From positions 154,501 through 218,500 of the forward strand of contig NW_026705001.1 in NCBI RefSeq assembly GCF_029867415.1: a stretch of DNA of 64,000 nucleotides, written 5' to 3'. A program made the translations under genes and the position numbers. Positions 12,704-20,979 of the stretch are shown here, in pieces. How positions within the stretch are numbered: the first letter of the stretch is position 1; the number at the start of each line of letters is the position of its first letter. A model generated the notes under the pieces. It saw nothing but the letters and a program-made list of their open reading frames with translations. It was not told where the DNA came from and made no database searches. This DNA is from Vicia villosa. Lineage: Eukaryota > Streptophyta > Magnoliopsida > Fabales > Fabaceae.

Positions 12704-13639
12704 CTAGAATTCTTTTACTAAGCTTGGGAAGGTCCTATCATGTACTTGGGGGAAGCCGGACATACTTGGTGATATGATTTATGGCTTTTTGATAGGCGTG
12801 GACCAAGGTACCAAGATTGAATTACCCTCTTGGGTAGGATTATCATATTTTCTTCTTGCTTGCGATTTATTAACCCGACAGTGAAGGGATTTGTTCTTGG
12901 TGTGCTTCTGGATCTTTGGCTTGAAGAGGCCATGGTGATACTTATAGCAAGAAATAAGTTTACACAAGAGAGGATAAATGAAGGTGTGAGATGCCAGAGA
13001 TAATCAGGGGAGCATACATATTTATAACGTTCCATATGAGGATTGATCGTGTATTCCTGGCAAGCATTCAATGCAGATTTTGCTGATCGAAAATCAAATA
13101 AAAATCTTTCCTATTTGAGTCTCCTAATCAATTGGCTAAGGGATCGAATCAGTTAGATTTTCAAATTTCTCATGATTTTGTAAAATCTTCATTAATGTTG
13201 GGATTTGATTTGCTTGAGGCACAAGTTAAGCTTGAATTTCTCATATTTTTCTAAATATTTCAACCTTAAAATAATGTGTACCTCTTTTATCAAGAAGTCT
13301 TAATAATTATTTTCCAAAAAGGGAAAACATCAAATGGCGTATCCTCCTCTACACATCGTTGGATGCAATAGTTGACAATTCCTACAAAATCAGTAAGTCC
13401 ATTATAGGCATATCCATTTAACTGATCACTGAGGATCATATACTTTGAGATATTCTCAAATAATTTACTTTGATCACAACAGTTGACATTTGCCATCATC
13501 GTTCATCCTCGGATCATAGACTTCATAAATATTGTATACTTTGGAAGTATACTATTGCTTTGCACAACTTTACTAATAATCGTCAAAACTCCAAGCTCCT
13601 AGGCATACCTAAAAAACATTAAGGTTTCACCTTTGGTGT

Positions 13640-14720
13640 CCATATCTTCATGGGCCAAGTGCATTAGATACAGATGATCTAAGATTGTTACCTTTAGATC
13701 TTTTCAATTCATCAAAACAAAAAGATTCTATGTGACCTGTTCTTTTACAATGTGTGCATTTATATAATGGACGCTTCTTTCCTTTATGATCTATGTCTTT
13801 TCTTGACTTTCTATACTTTTTTAATCCTAGACCATTATTTTTTGAAGATCTTTGACTAGATAAAATTTGGTCAAGCTTCTTTTTCCCTTGGATAAACTTT
13901 CTTATGGTTTCACTTAAATCAGTTACTACTTTTATAAGGGAGTCACACTGCTTGCATTCTTATTTCGAAATTTTAAGCTTGGTTATTTCTATTTTGAAAG
14001 AGTTGTTGATTTCCTTAAGAGTGTGTTTAGAAGAGGCAATTAAGAATTTTCAAGGAATTTAAAATTTTAAGCAATTCAAATGATTCAATTGAAATTCATT
14101 CAATTTTAAATTCTTTTGTTTGGATGAAGTATTAAAATGATTCATTGTTAAATTTTTTTTTGTCATTTTCATCAATTTTAAAACTTTTGGGTCAAATTTG
14201 AAATATAAAAAATAGGGACTAATTTGCAGTTTTTGAAAATTTTAAGGGACCATTTTGTAAATTTGGAAAATTATTAGGGACTTATTTGCAATTTTATGAA
14301 AAATTTTAGGATAAATTTATAATTTTAATAAAATATTGGACCATTTTGCAAATTTAGAAAAAATAATAATAAACAGTTTAACACTCAAGTTATGGAGCAA
14401 TTTCAAATTCTTTACTTTTTGGTGTTATTTGAAATTCTTTAAATTTAACTTGATTAAAATAATTCATAAATTTACATCATTTTAACAATTCTCCATATTT
14501 TTACCCAAACAATGAATTTTGGTCAAATCATTTTCAATTCCCTCAAAAAATTACTTTCCCTCATTAAAATGATCCATCCAAACACACTCTAAGATATTTT
14601 AGGGATTCCTTAATACCTAGAGTACACTCTCTTAATTTAGCATTTTCTTCCTTTAATTGATCACTCATTCTAAATAGTTTAGCTTATGATGGTTTGATAC
14701 CTGAAATAGCATCTCCCTCA
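13640..14720 (-). pseudogene. Copia (SIRE/Maximus-like) gag C-terminal remnant with zinc knuckle
   Basis: On the - strand about 14720-14590 and 14018-13950 encode a Lys/Glu/Leu-rich coiled-coil-like segment (SDQLKEENAKLRECTLG, then KEINNSFKIEITKLKIS). About 13900-13850 reads KKKLDQILSSQRSS and a following GLG, typical of the gag linker of SIRE-type copia elements. At about 13770-13720 the CCHC zinc knuckle CTHCKRTGHIESFC is complete. The gene is split by a Harbinger-type MITE (14019-14589) and has at least one stop. No pol follows. Confidence 0.72.
14019..14589. mobile_element. PIF/Harbinger-like MITE within copia gag
   Basis: Ends GAGTGTGTTTAG and AAACACACTC are inverted repeats, flanked by TAA on both sides (14016-14018, 14590-14592), the TWA-type duplication of PIF/Harbinger elements. 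The interior repeats the words GGGACCATTTTGTAAATTTG / GACCATTTTGCAAATTTAG. If the element and one TAA are removed, the gag reading frame runs through the site, which supports the boundaries. Confidence 0.82.
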
Positions 14721-14762
14721 TATGATTGTTTGTTTTTTTTTTTTTTAAAATAATTAAATTAT

Positions 14763-14880
14763 TAGATGTAAAATCAAAATAAATTAAAATTATATTATTT
14801 AAAATAAAGCTAAATTAAAAATCATATAAACTTAGATGTAAAATCAAAATAAATTAAAATTATATTATTTATCATATAAA
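14763..14880. repeat. AT-rich direct duplication (~40 bp unit)
   Basis: The words TTAGATGTAAAATCAAAATA and the following AATTAAAATTATATTATTTA occur at about 14763 and again at about 14831, separated by a short AT-rich insert. No function is suggested. Confidence 0.7.
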
Positions 14881-15108
14881 TATATTATTATCTTTCATAT
14901 TTTAATCAATTAATATAATAATCCAAAATTATTGAAAAGTTTGACGAAAATTTTACTTAAGGGTGGCAAAACAAACGCATCCTACTATATTTTTTAAAAA
15001 AATTGTGAGACGGTGTTAAAGGTTTTGCACAAAATTATTTAAATGATAACAAATAATAAATTTAAATTTTTTTGAAAAAAAATGTAAATGAAAATAAGCT
15101 TAAATAAT

Positions 15109-15507
15109 AGGTTAAATTAGAATTTTGGTCTCCCTATTTTGTCTGATTCACGAAATTAGTCTCTCTATTTTAAATTCAAACAGTTTTGATCTTTCTGTTT
15201 TAAATTCAAACAGTTTTAGTCTCCCTCTCATGTTTTTTCATAGAAAATTGATGAGATTTTTGTTTTTAGCTTATATTTTTATCTACAAATTCAATAATGG
15301 GTTTATATTCAATGATTTATCATATTTTATTAGTAATTTGTTTTTTTTTTAAATGAAAACATCGTTAATTTTAAGTGAAAAAGAATGAGAGAGGGATCAA
15401 AACTGTTTAAATATAAAATAGGAGGATCAAAACTATTTAATTTTAAAATAGATGAACCAATTTCATAAATCAGAGAAAATAGAGCAGTCGAAACTATAAT
15501 TAAACCT
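15109..15507. mobile_element. Long inverted-repeat MITE (AGGTTAAATT ends)
   Basis: The left arm begins AGGTTAAATTAGAATTTTGG, the right arm ends TATAATTAAACCT, and each arm is over 100 bp (left CTCTCTATTTTAAATTCAAA, right counterpart AATTTTAAAATAGATGAACC). Direct repeats AAATAAT flank it at 15102-15108 and 15508-15514. It could be MULE-derived, but only 7 bp of flank match where 9 would be expected. Confidence 0.65.
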
Positions 15508-15961
15508 AAATAATATATTTTAAAAAATAGATTTAAGTTATCCACGAAATTAACTCTCATTATTTAAATTAAAGAGTGAAGAGATTCATTTTGGTTCCTC
15601 ATAAAAATTATACAACTCAAATTAGCCCTTCACAATAACATGGACTCGCTTTAATCCCTTACAAAATTTAATCGGACCATATTAGTTCGTATGTTAATAT
15701 TTTTTTCAAACCGATTTTTTTCTAATTTTAAACCGTGACTGGACTGCCACATTGGATTTTATTTATTTTTCATTTTTTAAATGCTAAATTAATTTTTATT
15801 TTTAAATAATTATGAATTAATAATATAAAAAAGTCAAAATTGTTTCTTATATGGAGTTGAATTCTGACCCTTTAAACCACATCTTCTCATCTTTACCACT
15901 AAACCAATGTACATTCAACCAATAGAATCGCGAATCCAAGTCCCTTCATATTAAATGACAG

Positions 15962-16154
15962 CAGAGCAGTCTCAATTTTTTCAGAGGCCCCCGTGTAGAT
16001 TAATTATAGTTTAATCATGGAAATAAATATAGGCCTTATATGACTATAGTTTAACCATTATAAATATTTTATGAGGCCCCATTTAGACACAAGTTAATTA
16101 TGAAAATTTTGAGGTTCTGTGCGGTAGTCTTGCACGCCCTCAAAGACGGTCCTG
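15962..16154. mobile_element. hAT-type MITE at the edge of a minisatellite
   Basis: Ends CAGAGCAGTCTCAATTT and AAAGACGGTCCTG, flanked by a perfect 8-bp duplication AATGACAG (15954-15961, 16155-16162). The internal words GAGGCCCC and GCACGCCCTCAAAGACGG match the copy at 10286. The target sequence resembles AATGATAG of the adjacent 47-bp repeat. Confidence 0.9.
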
Positions 16155-16162
16155 AATGACAG

Positions 16163-16552
16163 TTAATTTACTACAATAGAAATTGATTTGTTTATTTGTA
16201 AATGATAGTCACTTTACTAATAATAGAAATTGATTAGTCTAGTTGTTATTGATAGTCATTTTACTAGTCGTAGAAATTGATTTGTATAGTTGTAAATGAT
16301 AATCATTTTATTAACAATAAAAATTGATTTGTCTAATTATAAATGATAGTCACTTTACTAACAATAGAAATTGATTTGTCTAGTTGTAAATGATAATCAC
16401 TTTATTAACAATAGAAATTGATTTGTCTAGTTGTAAATGATAGTCACTTTATTAACGATAGAAATTGATTTGTCTTGTTGTAAATAATAGTCACTTTGTT
16501 AACGATAGAAATTGATTTGTCTTGCTGTAAATAATAGTCAATTTTTAACAAT
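16163..16552. repeat. 47-bp minisatellite, about 8 units
   Basis: Units begin AATAGAAATTGATTTGTCTAG and end with AATGATAGTCACTTTACTAAC-like sequence, starting near 16175, 16222, 16269, 16316, 16363, 16410, 16457 and 16504. Spacing is 47 bp, with base changes between units and a partial ninth unit near 16549. A leading partial unit is interrupted by the MITE at 15962. No coding sense was seen. Confidence 0.93.
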
Positions 16553-16559
16553 AGAAAAA

Positions 16560-17136
16560 ACCAGTTTAAAAGTATGAAAAAACCGGTTTATAAGTGGAAA
16601 AAAATCTGTTTGAAAACTATATTAATAAAAGAACTTATATGATCCGGTTAAATTTTGTAAGAAATTAAATCGAATATATTTTTTTGTGAGAAATTAATTT
16701 AACTTATATAATATTTATAACGAAACAAAATAGATCTTCACTCTCACTTAAAATTAATACAGAAATGTTATACTTACACTTATTTCTACATTTACACCAT
16801 AATTTATACCAAAATTATATACTCCTCATTTTTTAATTATTTTTTTTTCTTACTTTGGAATGTGTGCAACACTAAATGAAAGGTATATGTATACGGTGTA
16901 AGCTACAAGGTGTAAGAAAAGGGTGTACATATAGCCTAGCTCAAATTAATAATATATCCAATTTTTAATAACGTCTCATTCGTAAAACATGACATATCGA
17001 ATTTTTTGTAAACTGCCAAACAATATAAATAGGATAGTACATCATAATATATAGTATATCATAGAAAAATACACAAGTAGTCAATTCAAAAAAAGTGAAA
17101 AGGACAGGAATTATTGAAATTTGAATAGCCTAAAAC
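16560..17136. other. AT-rich spacer
   Basis: No gene. The words TACACCATAATTTATACC and TACGGTGTAAG near 16790 and 16890 face each other as weak inverted repeats, so a diverged MITE is possible but cannot be delimited. Confidence 0.4.
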
Positions 17137-17480
17137 TAGGGGTGGCAAACGGGCATGCCCGCGCCCGTTTAGCCCGCCCCGCAAAAGCCCGCAAATAAAC
17201 GGGGCGGGACGGGGCGGGCATAGTTGAAGATGCGGGCCTAAAACCTTGACCCGCCCCGCAAAAAAGTGAGGACGGGGCGGGCAAAGCCCGCGGGCATTGC
17301 ACCTTTTAAGCCTAAAAACATAAAAATTTATGAAAATGCACATGCCTGCAAAAGCCCGCGTTGAAAACGGGGCGGGGCGGTCACATTAGAGGGTGAGGGC
17401 CTAAAACCTTGGCCCGCCCTGCACTAAAGTGCGGGTAAAACGGGCATGCCAAACGGGCCAGACCCGTTTTGCCACCCCTA
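17137..17480. mobile_element. GC-rich hAT-type MITE with perfect 8-bp duplication
   Basis: Ends TAGGGGTGGCAAACGGG and CCCGTTTTGCCACCCCTA, flanked by a perfect CCTAAAAC (17129-17136, 17481-17488). Same family as 9038-9561. Inside, a block containing GGGCCTAAAACCTTG and CCCGCCC-type words occurs twice (near 17235 and 17397), showing an internal duplication. GC content is far above the neighbourhood. No transposase. Confidence 0.95.
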
Positions 17481-17681
17481 CCTAAAACTAGTAGGGATGA
17501 TAATGATTAGGATCGAGTCGGATACGAGTTTCACACTAAAAAAACCTGTATCCAAAATCACTATTCGAATCTAAAATAACACCCACGTTTACACACAGTA
17601 TTTTTTCTTAAAAGTACTGCAACAATAACTCTTGGAACTTTCATCTAAAAAGTAAAACAAGACAGAAAAACAAATTAAATA

Positions 17682-17827
17682 CTCCCTCTGGTCCTATTTA
17701 TAAGAAAAAATTCTCTTTTTAGATACATTGAATAAATAATGTATTTGGACAATATACTACCTAGATACATTATTTATTCAATGTATCTAAAAAGAGAATC
17801 TTTTCTTATAAATGGGACCAGAGGTAG
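17682..17827. mobile_element. Stowaway-like MITE forming a long hairpin
   Basis: The left arm begins CTCCCTCTGGTCCTATTTAT, the right arm ends ATAAATGGGACCAGAGGTAG, and TA dinucleotides flank it (17680-17681, 17828-17829). The two arms of about 60 bases pair almost completely through AGAGAATC/GATTCTCT and ATTGAATAAATAATGTAT, with a loop of about 20 bases. Confidence 0.85.
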
Positions 17828-17951
17828 TAGTATACTAGATATTAGCTGGCAGAATACATGGTTATGGAAGACACCGGAAATATTCATGATACATCATAGC
17901 AACAGATATTAGTTCCATCAAACTCAGAACTCTCAACGATAGAAAAGGATA

Positions 17952-18191
17952 CTCCCTCCGTCCCACAATGAGTGACCCAGCACACCATTTCACACAGATT
18001 AAGAAAAGTGTAAAAAAGTAAGAGAGATAATATTGTTTTTACTATAATACCCTTATTATGTATTGAAAATTGTGAACTTTTTAATAATTAGAGGGTAGAA
18101 TTGGAAAAAATGTATTGAAAATTAAAATGGGTCATTCATTTTGGGACACCATTTTATTCCAAATGGATCACTCATTATGGGACGGAGAGAG
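17952..18191. mobile_element. Stowaway-like MITE (CTCCCTCCGTCCC ends)
   Basis: Ends CTCCCTCCGTCCCACAATGAG and CTCATTATGGGACGGAGAGAG, flanked by TA (17950-17951, 18192-18193). This is the classic Tc1/mariner-derived Stowaway pattern of plants. Confidence 0.92.
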
Positions 18192-18399
18192 TACCATTCT
18201 TTCTTGAGCACAATTACTTTCAGTTACTTTCAGTTTTCTCATTGATAGTCTGCCAAACATTTTTGCAACATTAGAAAAGGGTACTTATATATACTAGCCT
18301 TATATATATTTAGGAGTATTAATATAATTTAATGTTTAAGCGAATGTGATTTTGAGTTTTGGGTGCAGTTTTACACTATTCAAACTCATATTTAAAATA

Positions 18400-18695
18400 A
18401 GGTTATGCTAACGAGTGTCAAGCATTCCAAATAAAGAAATTATTCTAGACCAATTCATTGAATAAACATAATATTTTTTAGTAAAATTAATTGTTTATTT
18501 TTTTTAATAAGCAATTTGTACCTAGCGGGTTTCGAACCTGAGCCCTTGAGAGGAGCAATTAATTGTTTATAATTTCAATGCATTGAATACATATATTTTA
18601 GGTAAAAAATTTATCTTTTTAATCTATTAAACAATGTTCTACTTACCTTTTTAATCTCTTAACCAGTGCCCCTGGGGCACTCGTTAGCATTACCC
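18400..18695. mobile_element. MULE-type MITE with 9-bp duplication (1 of 4)
   Basis: Begins AGGTTATGCTAACGAGTG, ends GGGGCACTCGTTAGCATTACCC, and is flanked by a perfect 9-bp TTTAAAATA (18391-18399, 18696-18704). A 9-bp duplication indicates Mutator-type transposition. The interior includes GCGGGTTTCGAACCTGAGCC, which on the - strand looks like a tRNA B-box and may derive from a SINE. Confidence 0.9.
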
Positions 18696-18704
18696 TTTAA
18701 AATA

Positions 18705-20087
18705 TTAGGATGACACTCAATTCAAACTCGAACCCAATCAATTCAAATTTTTACTCATCAATTTAGGTTCGAGTGCAAATGACCCCATAGATTTGGATCT
18801 ATCTGTCATTCCTAAGAATCAAGGTCAAAATCATAATAAAACTTAAAAATTATTACAAATTTACTATTTTGGAACAATTATTCACAAATTATAAATAAAC
18901 TTATTTTTAGTAAGGAGGAAAATATTACATTAACCTGATTAAAAAAACATAATCACGTGAGAGAAATTAATTTCAAAACTCTCTTTTTCCTATTATGGTA
19001 GTAGCAAAAAAGCATATGAAGTGCAATGGCCCACGTAACCATACTAAAAAATATTAAATGACCACAAAAAACCAATCAGAATTATGACCAAACATATTTT
19101 AATATTAAAAGGATTTGTAGTGTCGTAACTAAGTTGTCCATAACCTCGTCGTCATTCGTGATCTCAAATAACAACGTATTGAATTCAAAATCAACAAAAT
19201 TTGTTTGGTTTCATAAAATCCAAAAATTAATTATTAGAAATATAAAATAATTTTTTAAATATTTAATTCTGACACATTACATTACATTCAAACAAACAAT
19301 ATCATATCATATATTTCGAGCTTGCACTAATTTTAAACTTTAAAAATAAATTCAAACTCTGTGTTCTTGGTTGTTGATTCATTCGCTTCAAAGTGGTAAC
19401 TAACCACATAAGTGCATGAACCGTGTGAATTTAAAAAATAAAAAATGAATTGATTTTCTTTTATATATTTCAAAATAAGTTGGTATCTACGTATATATAT
19501 TTATTATTATAGTATTTATGATGATGGTTAATAGTCGATAGTCAATAATTATATATAATTTAATGATTATTAATACTAAATTAGTCTTTAAAAGTGTCCA
19601 AATAGTCTTGACCAAAAAAGTGTCCAAATACTAGGTCAAGACATTAACATTTAATGATTTTTTTTGACAGAACAATTAATGATTTAAAATCTTTTATATA
19701 TACATAAAAATATCCCAATTTAATGAATCATTAACTGGACGAATAATAATAATTATATTGGCAAAATATATTCTCTTGATTATTTTTTAACCTTTTTATT
19801 TAATTTTACCCTTATAATCTCTAATTTTAATACCAAAAATATGTGACTAATTTTTATTAATAAGCTAGTCCCATAACATATGTAAAATTTTCTTGTTAAT
19901 AAATATTTCTCTATGTGTTTGGTTTCACTTCCTCTACCACCTACTTCCCTCCTTAACATTAGAAAACAAAAACACAAGTAAAAGAACAGAGAATATAGGA
20001 AAAAAAGGGAAGCATGATGTGACCAGAAAAAAAATAAAAAATAAAAAGAGAAGTAAAAAACACTCTCATTTGGCCCTATTATTTTTA
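18705..20087. other. Spacer without recognised genes
   Basis: AT-rich. An open frame on the - strand at 19780-20112 has poly-F/Y/K composition and no family resemblance, so it is not called as a gene. Confidence 0.5.
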
Positions 20088-20261
20088 GGGTCTTGCTAAT
20101 CATAATCCTCAAAAAGAATATTAAATAAGGAAAATATTTTTTATAATAGTTAATATTTCAATTTTCATTGCATTTTAATACATTAATTACACCTATTTTT
20201 AAAAAAATTTACCATTTCAATCACTTAAAAACTGTCTTAAGAACACTGGTTAATATTTCCC
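20088..20261. mobile_element. MULE-type MITE with 9-bp duplication (2 of 4)
   Basis: Begins GGGTCTTGCTAATCA, ends AACACTGGTTAATATTTCCC, and is flanked by a perfect 9-bp TTATTTTTA (20079-20087, 20262-20270). The ends are diverged relatives of the element at 18400. It lies about 720 bp upstream of the MATE-2 start codon. Confidence 0.85.
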
Positions 20262-20270
20262 TTATTTTTA

Positions 20271-20979
20271 CTATTCATAAAAAATGTATTGTTCATTATT
20301 ATTTTGGGGGTTTTTAATTTTTCAAGATTTAATATTCTCAACTACATGCTTTAAAAAGAAACTCTCAAAATCACATAGTCATTTGTGTGAGAGATCTTAC
20401 GGAAAACCTATTAAGATCTGACTGTAGACCGCGCCCTTTCATTTCTTAAATTTTGATCATTTAAATTTCATCTTGTTCAGAGATATTTTTTAAGAATTGA
20501 AAAATATATATATTTTTATTATTCTTTTTTATCATTATTTGTTATTACATAAATAAAATATTATTTTTTCTTATTATAAAAAATTTAAGTGAATTAACTC
20601 TAAAAACTTATCAGAAATAAATAAATTTAAGTGAGTTGAATTCTGAAAACTCATGTGAGTTAGATATCACAAATTCAAATTTAAATTCATTCTCAAACAA
20701 TTAAATATTTTCAAACAACTACCAACTTATCTAATTTACAAAATTATATCAAAATTTATTACCATACTTTTTTTGAAGAGTGGTTTTGTATTATAGAATA
20801 AAAATCATCAAAATACAAATACTATATATTGTGTATGCATGAAGACAAGTTGTCAATTGTTACAAAAACAAACACATCACATTTATAATCACTACCTTTT
20901 TGTTCAATCGTTTCTCTTCTTTTCATGTAAACACATAGCATAGCCTCTCTCTCAGAGCCAAAAACTCACCATCACAAAA
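20271..20979 (+). promoter_or_regulatory. Probable MATE-2 promoter and 5' UTR region
   Basis: AT-rich sequence upstream of the MATE-2 ATG. A TATA-like CTATATATTG lies at about 20822-20831, some 150 bp before the ATG, which would allow a 5' UTR of about 120 bases. No other motif is claimed. Confidence 0.35.

Larger units (their letters stand above)
9900..13071 (-). pseudogene. Gag-like plant retroelement gene split by two insertions
   Basis: Read on the - strand as three pieces: 13071-12704, 10807-10482 and 10285-9900. The first holds a possible start MASSSQRSRSTPRTNPF near 12937. The last contains KEIPTNWVKGIFNHM and GLPYGPIITKILAHFNVD, resembling the family usually labelled 'putative plant transposon protein', found in ORFs of large plant LTR elements. 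The gaps are the CACTA element (10808-12703) and a hAT MITE (10286-10481). Several stops break the frame. The join of the first piece to the others is inferred from position. Confidence 0.5.

Noticed and set aside
13290..13499. - strand open frame of 69 codons
   Set aside because: No recognisable motif; it lies between two retroelement remnants.
18510..18565. tRNA gene suggested by a B-box-like GGTTCGAAACC on the - strand
   Set aside because: No cloverleaf or A box could be formed, and it lies inside a MITE.
19780..20112. 110-codon - strand open frame
   Set aside because: Composition is Phe/Tyr/Lys-rich as expected from AT-rich DNA, there is no motif, and it overlaps a MITE end.
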